Shown in pieces: positions 1 through 9,777 of a DNA stretch of 64,000 nt (positions are counted from its first letter, which is position 1; the number at the start of each line of letters is the position of its first letter). The translations under genes were made by a program, and so were the position numbers. A model generated the notes under the pieces. The model ran no database searches, had not been told where the DNA came from, and saw only the letters and a program-made list of their open reading frames with translations. The stretch is from Ornithodoros turicata. Its lineage: Eukaryota; Arthropoda; Arachnida; Ixodida; Argasidae. The stretch lies in NCBI RefSeq assembly GCF_037126465.1, contig NC_088201.1, positions 26,706,550-26,770,549 of the forward strand, in the 5' to 3' direction.

Positions 1-138
1 TCGGAGTATCGCCGCTTCTGGTTAGCAAGGAGAGTTCCGCTGTTAATCACGTAGCCGTGCTCTGGTCATTCATAGTACTCTGATAAACATTCATTTGGCG
101 CCGTATCCCGTGAAGTGAACATATGCGCAATGAACAGT

Positions 139-252
139 CATTGAACATGCGCATTGCGCCACCGAGCGTATAACGCGTCAACTTTTCAAAGAGCATTGGA
201 TCCAATGTTCCCTGACAGGTTGACACGTTTGGTGGCGCTACGCATGTTCAAT
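139..252. repeat. small imperfect inverted repeat
   Basis: The left arm begins cattgaacatgcg and the right arm ends cgcatgttcaatg; the arms continue inward through gcgccacc and a gtcaac-type block, with mismatches. The arrangement resembles a short fold-back MITE, but no target-site duplication could be fixed. The rest of 1-339 holds nothing recognisable. Confidence 0.45.
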
Positions 253-1195
253 GGCCGGTGGTTTCAATGATAATTCAAAACTATCCGTGTGACAGGGGTA
301 TAAGAATGATTTGAATGCCTTATTGGCCAGTAGCTATACCAAAGGTGCCGAAGTGGCGGCCCGCGTGGCCCCCGAGCAAAAAAAAAAAAAAATTGGCCCT
401 CGTGAACAGGCGTGGCGTTATCATTGTGCTCTGTACTCGTGCAGTTTATCTTGAAAACTGTTACCACAGGCCTGTAACAGCCGCTGACTCTCTAACTAAG
501 ACACGAGCGGGGCAAGTCGGCACATGACAACAGCGAAGACGACAGAAGTAACACAAAGACATCAAGGGAACGTCGAGCTTTCAACCTTTAATCATAATCA
601 ACAGTGAATCATATGATAAAGGGTTGAAAGTTCGACGTTCCCTATCTGTCTCGGCGTTGCTTTCATGGTCTTCGCTGATGAGTCTCTAAACCTGCCCTGC
701 ATGTTCTCGATTAATATTACTACAAGTACAATCCTACCCAAACTTCCGAGCAAACCCTACAATGCTTATTTGTAATATTGATACCTTCAATGCCACCAGA
801 AACGGACCGGTTCAGTTGCAGGCTTTGTGATATCCCGAGTGAATTCGATCAAAGATGCTTCGACTGCAGCATACTTGAAACGGAGGTTTCTGGCTCGCCG
901 TTTTCCGCTGTTGTTGTCAACGTCCCTGATGAATAACAAATGGAACTGATTGACCCGCAGTGCGACGCACCGATAAGGACAAGTTCGCTGAAGTTGGTGC
1001 GGCTTCGTTTTATTCTTACGTTGGACTAAAGTATCTAAAGCTACGTATGCTGTCGCGGACAAATCTGTCCATGAGGAAAACTTACACACACTGGCTTGAC
1101 GTAACAATGAAACAAAATGTAATATGACGTTTCGATGCCTGTTCGAGCATCATCATCAGAATGAAACAAGAAAAAGTACGCCATCCGAGTTCTAC

Positions 1196-1546
1196 TTATA
1201 GCTTAGTCATGACCTTGTAGCAATCAGGTAGCGGCCCTGTGTGACTGTTACATGCGCTATCATTACGGTGAATGTGCCAAGATTCCAAAAAATTTCTTAC
1301 CCCCCCCCCCCCCCCCATATGCTCGTATGCCACGGTCTTTGGATTGTGAAAGTCAAAAGAATGAGCTGTTTTTAGCACGTGCTCGACAAGTTCTGTGCGG
1401 TGATTCACTGCCGGTGGTTTTGATATCTGTTGTTGATGTTCTTTCAGTCTTGTGGCTTTCTTTCTTCCAGTTTCTCCGACGTAGCAGGCACTGCATTGTT
1501 CACATTCCAACCTGTATACAACACCAGATTCTTCCATGTGGGGCAC
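1196..1546 (-). pseudogene. GIY-YIG endonuclease domain of a Penelope-like element
   Basis: The 116-residue - strand frame contains GVVYRLECEQCSACYVGETG, the GIY-YIG nuclease signature as found at the C terminus of Penelope-like reverse transcriptases. It is followed by the basic RLKEHQ segment and, later, VRNFLESWHI. In the element this nuclease nicks target DNA for primed reverse transcription. The RT domain is missing because the copy is truncated. The five-glycine stretch is encoded by the poly-C run and looks like an expansion rather than a family feature. The ATG is internal to the original polyprotein. Confidence 0.8.
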
Positions 1547-1664
1547 AGGGTCTTTGGGGTGACATAAAATATTATACAGTGTTTTGATGGGTTTAAAGGC
1601 TGTGTTTAAAACCCATCAAAACACTGTATAATATTTTATGTCACCCCAAAGACCCTATGCCCCC
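1541..1664. repeat. large inverted repeat at the PLE 5' end
   Basis: The left arm (about 1541-1595) contains tttggggtgacataaaatat and the right arm (about 1605-1664) carries its reverse complement, over roughly 55 bp with few differences. The junction lies near 1596-1604. This is the inverted 5' piece of the PLE copy. Confidence 0.85.
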
Positions 1665-2371
1665 TCGTGATGTCCCCTGGCTTTTGGTCTATCTTTAAAT
1701 CTGTCCATGTTCGGTACAACATACGTCTAATAATAATAATTCGTGGCTTCAAGTCGCGAGACAATGGTGCCAACATATACGTCTGCGAGCAGGGGTATTT
1801 CTGTGATGAACCTGAATAAATCAAAGTTACGCTCACAACTAACAAACGAACACCTCAACGCAGTCCTTGAGCATGCAATTGCGCAATCACTTTCACACGA
1901 TGCTGACGCAATAGTTAAACGCAAGGTGTGCCAAGTTTCCTCATGAGTCATGACACAGCAAATAAAGAGGATTGCTGACCCTGTGATTGAGCAACGCTAA
2001 GTAACCCAGATATATACGTTTTATGTCGTTTGAAGTTCTCTGTTGTGTCATCTATATCAGAAACATGCTACCCCAAAGCCGTGGTATGCGGCCCGCGTAG
2101 TTCTTCAATGGCTCAATGCGGCCCGCGCACACGAATGAGTTCGGCACCCCTGCGCTATACGCTGAAGTTGAAGACGTTGAATGGTAGATTCGAGCCTCCG
2201 GCAGGGGATTGAACCTTGGCGTCCCAGAAGCGCAGCGGTGACTGTTTAAGCTTGTTAATGTGTCTGTAGGGACAACGGGTTCTGGACTGTATTGCATGAG
2301 AGCAGAGAGTTAATTTTTTGCAGGCCAATGGCTTGGATATCAAGTTCTCCAATTAGTTGCTGAATTGATTG

Positions 2372-2392
2372 ACACACACACACACACACACA
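2372..2392. repeat. (CA)n microsatellite
   Basis: A run of about ten CA dinucleotides. It directly abuts the 3' tail of the LINE fragment on the - strand. Between hAT copy A (ends 2152) and this point I recognise nothing. Confidence 0.9.
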
Positions 2393-2780
2393 TAAATGGG
2401 ATGATGATGTGGTGGGTCATTCACCGCCGTTATGGCGGTACACTGCCCCATTGTGCTTGTGGAAGGGATTAGAAAGTGATGATGATAGAAAGGTGATCTT
2501 TTAGAGTTCGTCTATTACTCGAGTACTGGAGAGGAACTCAGCAACAACTCGTAGACCTTGCATCTGATGTGAGGAGTTCGACCATGGCCCGAGAAATTTG
2601 GCCAAGTCAAACTGGCGTTCATCGACGCGTTGCAGAGCAGTTTCCATGAGGGCGCGCTCGCGATCATACTGTCCACAGACGACCAGGAGGATGTGATGGA
2701 GGTCACCGCGCACCCCACACATGGAACAGAGGCTGGATTGATTGACATTGATGGTGCAAGTGCGTAATTTGGCATCTCAT
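2393..2780 (-). mobile_element. LINE 3'-end fragment
   Basis: The - strand frame 2501-2722 reads CGVRGDLHHILLVVC, then RALMETALQRVD, then KFLGPWSNSS and VVAEFLSSTRVIDEL. This parallels the C terminus of the larger LINE in this window (14272-14922), which reads CGSIEDVEHIIVMC, KVLGPWPTST and AVTQFLRDTKLLDGL. After the stop the - strand sequence carries CATCAT-type tail repeats, as does the larger copy. The fragment is strongly 5'-truncated. Confidence 0.8.
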
Positions 2781-3580
2781 GAATTTGCTGCGAAATTGTG
2801 CGCTGCGTGGCTTGAGTACTATCACTGTCTTATCACAAAAGGTGATGATTACTCCAGGATTACTTTAGGGCGAGCGTAATGTCGTAATGACTCCTGAGCA
2901 TGAAGTGCAACTTCAGGTCACCACTTACGAGACTAATAAGCTGCGTATACCTATGTCACTAAAGAGCAGGAAGCGTCCCAGCTGGAGGAAGGACAACAGA
3001 GGATGTTATTGTCTCTGTTCTTACTTTGACCTCTGTGCTCCAGGATAAAGAACAGTTGTGCTCCATGATCCCCAGGTCGTCCTGAATACGTCGAGCCAGC
3101 CACTGTTTTGCAGCGATAGCTGTATACAGCCGTGGTACAGCCGTGGGTACTACCATGAATGGCCGATGTTGAGCGGCATAGCCGTTGAAAGAACACCAAG
3201 AACACAGTGAGTGGACCACAAAATAAAAGTAGCACACACGCGCTAATATGCCTATATTACAAGCTCAGCTAGGATCAAGTTCATTTTTTTCACTAGCCAG
3301 TGTGCTAACGCGACTTGAAGGATGTACACAAGACATTTGCTCAAGAGAAACAGGCCGTTACTACATAGCTTTCGCATCCAAAGAACTCCCGTGAACACTT
3401 GTACACCCTCTAAGGTTGAAGTCAATCAAATTTTTATCGTTAGTGAGGCGCGGTCTCGGTGTCCTCGTTCTCACAAAGGCCTGCTCTCGTCCTCCTCTTC
3501 TGCCTCCTCTTCGTCGGTCGTTACAGGCTTCCACTCTTTGTTTGGTTGGGCGGGAGGGAACAAGAAAAAAAAAAGGTCAT
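2781..3580. other. unassigned; possibly decayed gypsy 3' region
   Basis: The stretch lies downstream (in - strand sense) of the gypsy RNase H relic. A - strand frame around 2960-3237 contains TAIAAKQWLARRIQDDLG, which could be a decayed integrase segment, but the resemblance is weak. A purine/pyrimidine-biased patch lies near 3480-3560. No LTR was recognised. Confidence 0.3.
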
Positions 3581-3584
3581 CATG

Positions 3585-3860
3585 AGAAAATGAGTTGCCA
3601 TGTGTCGCTGATATACTGTTGTAAAACGGCCGCAACTGCATGGTTTCACGCGTCGACGGCAAGTGAAGTAAGGCCGCAATGTTGCCGGTGAATGAGCAAC
3701 ATGTAGCAATGGCTAAAGCCTTGTGGGCAACCACGAATGCGGCAGACGTGGCGTCATTCCATGTCAAGCTGGTCGCGTGGTTCTTAGTAGTACCCAGCAG
3801 GCCGTGAAAGGGCTACAACATGGATGCACGAACCGGCGGTAGAAATTAGGTCTCAACTTT
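3585..3860 (-). pseudogene. Ty3/gypsy RNase H region relic
   Basis: On the - strand LTWNDATSAAFVVAHKALAI (3690-3780) matches the start of the gypsy RNase H region (W, then AF, then K..LA.AT). A second frame gives AVAAVLQQYISDTWQLIFS (about 3588-3645), which matches the AVGAVLQQ core. Upstream, VDAQGTRHLPDKVET and NFYRRFVHPC mark the RT-to-RNase H connection. At least two frameshifts and several stops separate these blocks. RNase H would degrade the RNA strand during reverse transcription; this copy is dead. Confidence 0.75.
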
Positions 3861-3869
3861 GTCTGGTAA

Positions 3870-4686
3870 GTGTCGGGTGCCTTGGGCGTCGACGCTGTGG
3901 ACGAAGAAATTAATGGTAGAAACACCGAATTAACGTTTTGGGGAGTTGATGATCACACCATACTGATCGAGGTGGTTGAAGAGGAGGCGGAAATGTTCAA
4001 CGTGTTCCTCTGGGGTGTGACCGGGGATTACCATGTCGTCAGGGTACGCGAAACAGAATGGTACAGTCCGCGAATAATCTCATCGATGAACCGTTTAAAT
4101 GTCTGTGCAGCGTTTGTGAGACCAAAAGGCATGCGTACATAATCAAATAATCCAAACGGGGTGGTGATTGCTGTTTTGGGTATACCCTCCGGCTCCATAC
4201 GATACGTCTTAATGAGGTCAATCTTGGGAAGATTGTGACACCGTCGATATGTTCGAAGCAAAAATCTTCAGTATGCGGGATAGGGTATCCGAAGCTGCGA
4301 TGCGGTGAGAACACGGTAATCCACACACGGCCACCTGTCGCCTGGTGTGGGTTTGGGGACCACGTGGAGCGCCGAGGACCAAGCACTGGATGATGGATGT
4401 ATTATAGTACACTACTCCAACATGAATTGAAATTCCTGACGGGCGATGCGTTGGTGCTCGGGTGGAAGCCGTCGAAAACGGGTGCAGTGCATGGTCTCCC
4501 CCCCCCCCCCCCCCTTGTGTCTGCGTCACATTGTGCTTGACTGGAGGTAGGAGATTGTCTGGGCGGGTCAAGCTGGGGGTACTGCTGTACAAGGTTCTTG
4601 TATGGACTTTGGATCTCTGTACATGACAATGTAAGGTTCAGAGATGACGTGCTGCAGGTGGTGCCTTGAATGGCTAGGCTAGTCAC
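3870..4686 (-). pseudogene. Ty3/gypsy reverse transcriptase relic
   Basis: The clearest block is - strand 4028-4261, reading LPKIDLIKTYR, then IPKTAITTPFGLFDYVRMPF and GLTNAAQTFKRFIDEIIRGL, the conserved fingers/palm region of Ty3/gypsy RT. The catalytic motif follows in another frame near 4031-4050 as YPDD, where YLDD, YVDD or YIDD is normal. Upstream RFRRLPPEHQRIARQEF and a VVPKPTPGDRWPCVDYR block belong to the RT N terminus. A 17-nt C run at 4498-4514 breaks this part. Frameshifts and stops make it non-functional. It sits between the protease and RNase H relics of the same element. Confidence 0.85.
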
Positions 4687-4973
4687 AGTGTCGGTGTGTT
4701 TTGGCGCATATTAATAAGAAGGCCAAAGTAAGGGGAAATCCGCTCCCAGGAAAGCGTATGATGTGTCTGCCAGGAGAAAAATCCACCGCAAAGTACGCCG
4801 TAGGTCGAGGTTGAGAGTTGCGGATCTTTGACCGAAGTAGATATGGGGCTGTGATTTACTGCCTGTAAGTGTCCGGTTGGAGAGGTGCGACCATCCTCTC
4901 GCGTTGCTGGGAGGACACTAACTTCTGCACCGGTGTCGATTAGGAATCTGACGGGGGTGACTGTGGTCGTCAT
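4683..4973 (-). pseudogene. Ty3/gypsy aspartic protease relic
   Basis: The - strand frame contains RFLIDTGAEVSVLPAT, the retropepsin active-site motif (D-T-G-A). In a neighbouring frame LRWIFLLAD and LGADF match the flap and C-terminal half (the W-x-F-x-x-A-D and LGxDF pattern). The protease would cleave the Gag-Pol polyprotein. It lies between gag and RT in the expected order; a frameshift near residue 50 inactivates it. Confidence 0.8.
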
Positions 4974-4979
4974 GAGCCT

Positions 4980-5749
4980 CTACAGCGCACAACGCCATTG
5001 GTGCAGGGCGGTGTAGTTTCCCTGTTCCGTGTGTTGTAGGAACACGGCGTAGTACAGCGTCAGGCACGGTTGCAAAACTTGCGATGGTAAGAGGATATGC
5101 CGGAGTCGTTGGCAGGAGACGAATTTGGACGGGTATACGGTGATCGGAAGAAGTGACACCGGGGTGTCAATGAGCGACGGGAAACAGTAAGGATTCCACG
5201 TACCCACGTGCTAACTCCCTCAGGCGCGCAACTTCCGCGCGTAGATCCGCTATTCGTGAGTGCTGTACCAGGGAGACTGTAGCCAACACTGGAGAAAAGA
5301 CCTATACGATGTTGTCCGCCGTCTGAGCGAGGTTATGCAATGGCATAAAATAGCATACACGCACGCAAGCTGCTGGACAAGATCCATTTCGAAGAAGACT
5401 TGAGCTTGAGCACAACAACAACAGGACGTAACGCCTCCAACAGAAGCTAGTACCACACACAGAGACTTGCGAACGCGTTGGAGGAAGAGTCAACGAAGAA
5501 ATGCTTCGTCAATCGCTAAATACCTATCTCGCAACAGATGTTCCATTCGATGCAGTAATTGCGTAAGTTTTTGGTCGCTGAGGTCTTCGGCTGTCAATAA
5601 CTCGTGTAACCGACGACGTTTGGGCGCTGTAGTGAGCTTCATGATTGCGTCTTTGAGCTTGGTGTAAGGCTGATCTTCAATACGATGGAGTAAGAGGTCC
5701 CTGACTTTCATGGCGATTGATGGCGGAAGGACAGAAACGGCAGCGTTGT
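4980..5749 (-). pseudogene. Ty3/gypsy gag relic (3' part)
   Basis: The - strand frame 5490-5711 reads MKVRDLLLHRIEDQPYTKLK, then RRRLHELLTAEDLSD and QLLHRMEHLLRDR, a pattern I recognise from gypsy Gag proteins of arthropods (the LLTAEELGDRxPSQLLRRM block). The frame stops at 5490. Further C-terminal sequence (5208-5489) is degenerate. The N-terminal side continues in frame on the other side of the hAT insertion (7048 onward). Gag would form the particle that packages element RNA. Confidence 0.75.
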
Positions 5750-5757
5750 ACTTAGAC

Positions 5758-7039
5758 CAGGGGTGCCGAACTCATTCGTGTCCGCGGGCCGCATTGAGTC
5801 ATGGAGGAACTACGCGGGCCGCATACCACGGCTTTAGGGTAGCCTGTTTCTGATATAGATGATACAACATATAACTTAAAACGACATAAAACGTATACAT
5901 TTGTGTTAATTAGCGTTGCTCAATCACAGGGTTACCAATCCTTTTTATTTGCTGTGTCATTAGGAAACTTGACAAAACTTGTTTTTAACTATTGCGTCGA
6001 CAACACAACATCGCGTGAAAGCGAGGAGGTGTTCGTTTGTTAGCTGCGGAGTGTGACTTTTCAGGTTCATCACAGAAAACGCCTGCTCGCACAAGTATGT
6101 TGACACGTTTGTCTCGCGACGTAAAACCACGAATTATTATTATTACACGTATGTGTAGTACCGAACATGGACAGGTTTGTCCGTGACAACATACGAATCG
6201 TGAGATACTCTCTCCCAACGTAAGCATAAAACGAACTAACCAACTTCAGGGAACTTATCGGTGCGTCGCACTGCAGGTGAATCAGTTCCATTTGTTAATC
6301 ATCAGGAACGTTGTCAACAACTGCGGAAAACGGCGAGCCAAAAAGCTCCGTTTCGAGTCTCCTGCACTCAAAGAATCTTTGATCGAATTCACTCGGGAGG
6401 TCACCAAGCCTTCGACTGAACCGGTCCGTTTCTGGTGGCATTGCAGGTACCAATATTAAGGTGAATCCTCAAAATGCCGGCCTGCAAGGCCGATTGGCAT
6501 AGCGAGCCATAGACAAAGCACAGCGGGGAGAGCCGATCGGCCTTTCTGATCGGCATACTGAGGACGCACCTTTACACATCGGCCATGTATAGGGTGTGCT
6601 CAGAAACTTTTGGTAGGAATTTACTAGTAATATTAATCAAGTAGAAATCAGACGCAGGGACAGGTTTAGAGACTCATCAGCGAAGACGACGAAAGCAACA
6701 TGGAGACAGACAGGGAAAGTCAAACTTTCAACCTTTTATCATGATTAAAGGTTGATTAGGATTAAATGTTAAAAGTTCGACGTTCCCTGGGTGCCTTTGT
6801 GTTACCTTTGTTGTCTTCGCCGTTGTCATGTGCCAACCTGCCTCCCTGGTCTCTTAGAGAGTCATCGGCTGTTACAGGTCGGTGGCAACAATTTTCTATC
6901 ACTAATTAACGCAAGGTAAACTGCACGAGTACAGAGCCCAATGATAACGCCACGGCCGTTCAGGAAGCTTGGGCTGAATATGTTTCTTCTTTTTGCTCGG
7001 GGGCCGTGCGGGCCGCGGGCCGCCACTTCGGCACCCCTG
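5758..7039 (-). mobile_element. hAT transposon, copy B, inserted in gypsy gag
   Basis: The termini are CAGGGGTGCCGAA at the left and its inverted counterpart TTCGGCACCCCTG at the right. They are flanked by a perfect 8-bp target duplication acttagac (5750-5757 and 7040-7047), diagnostic of hAT. Removing the element joins the gypsy Gag codons on either side in frame (SQESKYNAA). The 1282-bp copy is oriented opposite to copy A and shares its internal fold-back (about 6658-6880) and its transposase relic. Copy A has an extra PLE; copy B does not. Confidence 0.93.
5985..6291 (-). pseudogene. hAT transposase C-terminal relic (copy B)
   Basis: The - strand frame starts MELIHLQCDAPISSLKLVSS and continues YLTIRMLSRTNLSMFGTTHT. 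This matches the hAT transposase C-terminal segment (ELQCD... LSxFGSTYxC) and the relic in copy A. The frame is then disrupted by a roughly 50-bp insert carrying attattattatt and the complement of tttacgtcgcgagaca. The catalytic core is absent, so this is a non-autonomous copy. Confidence 0.7.
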
Positions 7040-7047
7040 ACTTAGAC

Positions 7048-7110
7048 TCTTGGCTGGTGATGCGGTGGGAAGTAAACTGTTCCTCCACTTGTGCACGTCA
7101 TGGATTGGAG
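7048..7110 (-). pseudogene. gypsy gag, part beyond the hAT insertion
   Basis: Directly after the target duplication the - strand reads QVEEQFTSHRITSQESKYNA into the copy before the hAT. This is the Gag pattern W-F-x-Q-V-E-x-Q-F seen in gypsy Gag proteins. A stop lies just upstream (TGA before RAQVEEQF), so the N terminus is already decayed. Confidence 0.65.
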
Positions 7111-8480
7111 TGCGAATGAGTGAAGGTCGATGTTTCTTCACCCTTGAAACATTTCTCAAGCATGTGTACAGAGTGCAGACAAATAAATTTATATCTACCG
7201 CTGTTGAAAAAACGTCCCCAGAAGTAAAAGACGTTTCCGCAAAAAAACGTAAAAACCGTTTCAATATTTCAAGAAGTGATTTGCTTCATCTTGATCCTCA
7301 TCGTCGTCCTCGTGTCAGTGAAGCCGTTAGTCGCTTCCCGCGACCAAGCATGAAATATATGTCCCATAGAAAATGCGTGAAGCAGAAGAGCTGCCCTCTT
7401 AAACGAGAGAAACCAGCACATACAATTCAAAGAAGCTATGGGTGTCTCCTGTTTTGAAAGAGTGCCGCAGTTCCCTGATTTCTGATAATAATAAAAATCG
7501 AAGTGTCGTAGTAGAGTGCTATGCCACATACGCATAATAAATGAAATATGTAACGTAATTTTTTTTTCTTTATCACATCACCATCTAACGTAATAGAAAT
7601 ACAGAAAGAACGCGCGAGCGAGCCGTATTCAATATGAAAGCCTTATTGCGAATGACGCTGATAAAAGTGCGTGCCAATCGTCGAATTCTACTCGGAGACC
7701 GCGAATAGCTCGCTCGCCCCCGAGTTTCTTTTTCAGCGATTTTTCGTTCTAGTTTCTTCCTTCTACGGATGTGAGAATCTCTTTATCACATCATCCAGTA
7801 AGCGCGTTTCGCCGCTGCTCGCGTATTTTCAAGAGGCCATTCATTTTGATATGACCTTTTCCCTCACAAACGCGCAGCAAAATGTGAAGCCACGGTCCCC
7901 GGCAGAATGGAAACGTTTGTTTTTACCCGCCCCATTTGCAATAATTCAATGGTAGCACCCGGTCTTCGACGACAATCTATTCAAATCAGTTCCTGTACAT
8001 AGTCACGAAATAAGATTCGCGTACTGGGGGCGGGACACCACAAATGTGCAATCTGCGATGTAGAAACCTGTATATATGGCTCCTTCGCTCGACCTTTCCA
8101 TTTACGCCTTCTTTGCCCTAACGCGCTTTGTGTCATAGAAAATGTCTCTTACCATGTATTCACACGAGCGACATCCTAACGGAATATTATAGTGGAAGCA
8201 AAAGCGAAAAACTGTGCTCGGGCTGAGCATTCGCTCGGCAGGATATCGGGAGTGGCGCACTGCAGACATAGCAGCCGACACCAATTGGCCCTGTCGTCTG
8301 CTAGGAATGTCTTGTGACTGAACCGCATGACATTCCCCATTGTTAGAAGAGCACGAAAAGACATGACGTTGAGCGCTTTCGCTCACGTGATGGTAGAAAG
8401 CTATGACGTTTTTCACGTCTCCCACTGGAGTAACCTGGGAAATGTCGCTCGTGTGAAAGCACGGCTGCTCGTTTGCTGAT
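7111..8480. other. unassigned intergenic sequence
   Basis: No coding similarity, inverted terminal repeats or tandem arrays were recognised. A 135-codon + strand frame at 7050-7457 and part of a 202-codon - strand frame (8102-8710) are present, but neither shows a domain; both look like chance frames. Confidence 0.4.
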
Positions 8481-8483
8481 ACT

Positions 8484-8615
8484 GCTGTCTGTGTGTTTTC
8501 TATGGGTTTTCCGAGGGGAATGTCGGTGCTGTTCCCTATGATGTCGGCCCAGGAACCAGAATCCACCTCTCCTTGCAGCATGCCGCCAAATCGGTAGACA
8601 AACAGCTCAGTAAAT
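8484..8615 (+). mobile_element. SINE fragment
   Basis: The + strand contains gggttttccgaggggaatgt, gtgctgttccctatg and gtcggcccaggaacc in this order. The same blocks occur in the complete SINE at 29365-29641 (gggttttccc, cacagttccgcc, gtctgcccaggacgc). The tRNA-like head is not recognisable here. The fragment falls inside the 202-codon - strand frame, which argues that frame is not a gene. Confidence 0.55.
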
Positions 8616-9067
8616 AAGCATGCACTTCCACTCTGCCACTGGTACCTAACTATCGTCATCAATGCGCTTCCATGCATATTATACGGCCATCCACTAAATT
8701 TACTGGACATTCAAGCTTTCGACCCGGTCTAGTTTCTAAAATGCGTCTCAATTAATTCACCCATAGATTATGTATAAGATATGGGAAGCCAAGCTTTGGA
8801 AGGCACTGAACGACCTTCCTAATGGAACAGGAGAAAACGGACGTTGCCCACCTGCGCACTGCTGAAGAGGCCCAAGAAGGCCGTAACAGCTGTCCAGTGC
8901 TGGTGTGGCGACATTTGGGACCTGTAAACACATCCTAATGGAACGCAGTTCCATTAGGAAGTTCACGCAGTTCCGGAGATGCCTGGCGTAGATCACTGTT
9001 GCTGAGAGATTTTTAAAGTATTTATTTTCAAACCTAGAAGTACGTTTAGATTGGTCGGATTGGTCCC
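8616..9067. other. unassigned, with a small palindrome
   Basis: A short perfect hairpin lies at about 8934-8965 (cctaatggaac / gttccattagg), and the same tcctaatggaac motif occurs at 8817-8828. Otherwise nothing is recognised. Confidence 0.4.
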
Positions 9068-9417
9068 TTAAAGGGGCGGTCGCATCCGTTCCAGTCGATT
9101 TCGAAACTCATTCCTCATTCATTAATTCCTCGCAGACCACTGACCACGGTATCGAAGATCCCACGCGAAATACTGGTGTACTTTCAGTATTATGCGACGG
9201 AATACATGACAAGAGAGGACGCCGGATGTTGAGAATATTCGGGAATTCCCTCTCTGGAAAAACGAGAAAACGTCATTCTGTAACCGGCCAATGATGGCAC
9301 GCCTTTGAGAAAAGGAATGCCACTTCCTCCTCTGCGCGCCAGGTAGACTGTTGGGCAATGCTGAACACAGTGGTATAGTTTCCATAGATTGGTTTCCGGA
9401 CGCGACCGTCACTTTAA
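9068..9417. mobile_element. TTAA-flanked MITE (family C1)
   Basis: The left end reads TTAAAGGGGCGGTCGCATCC and the right end reads GGACGCGACCGTCACTTTAA. These are inverted repeats of about 20 bp bounded by TTAA, the target duplication used by piggyBac-like (and some other) transposons. Length is 350 bp with no coding capacity. A 167-codon - strand frame runs across its right border, so that frame is spurious. Confidence 0.8.
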
Positions 9418-9676
9418 CTTTGCATTTGTGTCCAAATATTCCCAAAAAGTATATCCGGTCCCGACTCCCTGCACCCTTAAACAGAACTTTGTGGCGAGCA
9501 GTGGACGACGACGACGACGCGCCTCTACAACCGTGTGCCATGGCGCAAGCTTCACTTTTATCGGTGCAGTCCTGGAATGGCCATGGGTTGAGAAGCTCCC
9601 CAGCACACCCGACACTCCGGGACATTCTATCATCGCAAATCAGGACTCATGTTAGAGTAACACCATCTCCTCTACA

Positions 9677-9764
9677 GGTGGTGGTGCTTCTGAAAGAGCT
9701 CGCCGTTGTCGGGCTTACATAGGTGGGCAACGTCACGACTAACCCTCTGGGGGAAACCTCGGAA
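9677..9764 (-). mobile_element. SINE, 5'-truncated, with 13-bp TSD
   Basis: The insertion is flanked by perfect 13-bp repeats catctcctctaca (9664-9676 and 9765-9777). The element reads on the - strand and ends in a CCACCACC tail. It shares the block gagctcgccgttgtcgggct with the SINE copies at 49697-49802 and 55600-55720. Confidence 0.85.
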
Positions 9765-9777
9765 CATCTCCTCTACA

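Larger units (their letters stand above)
1074..1696 (-). mobile_element. Penelope-like element fragment, nested in hAT copy A
   Basis: The insertion is bracketed by a perfect 13-bp direct repeat aaatctgtccatg at 1061-1073 and 1697-1709. The interrupted hAT coding sequence resumes exactly after it, which fixes both borders. On the - strand it encodes a GIY-YIG endonuclease. At its 5' end the sequence folds back: 1541-1595 is repeated inverted at 1605-1664. This means a 5'-truncated copy with a terminal inversion. A 17-nt C run (1300-1316) interrupts the endonuclease reading frame. Confidence 0.85.
940..1946 (+). pseudogene. hAT transposase C-terminal relic
   Basis: In pieces on the + strand the sequence reads like the C-terminal dimerisation part of a hAT transposase. 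A block MELIDPQCDAPI starts near 941. A block RMLSRTNLSM ends at the PLE insertion point (1073), then FGTT resumes after it. A tail with MNLNKSKLRSQLTNEHLNAV and KRKVCQVS ends at the stop near 1946. The family signature recognised is LSxFGxTYxCE followed by KSxxRSxLTDEHL. Reading is broken by stops, by the 623-bp PLE and by a roughly 50-bp insertion at about 1722-1772. No catalytic domain is visible, so this is a non-functional remnant. The family call is from motif recognition. Confidence 0.7.
340..2152 (+). mobile_element. hAT transposon, copy A (degenerate, with nested PLE)
   Basis: The ends are related inverted repeats: the left reads caaaggtgccgaa (variant) and the right reads ttcggcacccctg. 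They are flanked by agctatac (332-339) and cgctatac (2153-2160), an 8-bp target duplication with one mismatch, as expected for hAT. Subterminal GC-rich ends (gcggcccgcg) resemble Charlie-like hAT termini. Transposase C-terminal relics lie on the + strand. The copy is homologous over most of its length to the inverted copy B at 5758-7039. It is interrupted by a PLE fragment at 1074-1696. It also carries a fold-back region around 480-705 whose core arms are agggaacgtcg and cgacgttccct. It is not autonomous. Confidence 0.85.

Noticed and set aside
2959..3237. Gypsy integrase core on the - strand
   Set aside because: TAIAAKQWLARRIQDDLG is only loosely similar to the integrase core and no catalytic D,D,E residues could be placed.
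7050..7457. 135-codon + strand frame as a gene
   Set aside because: It starts inside the gypsy gag relic in antisense, and no conserved motif is seen.
8102..8710. 202-codon - strand open frame
   Set aside because: It overlaps a SINE fragment (the segment GSWADIIGNSTDIPLG is its complement), shows no domain and no splice partners.
9122..9625. 167-codon - strand open frame
   Set aside because: It runs from inside a TTAA-flanked MITE across its border into unrelated sequence; composition is that of repeats.
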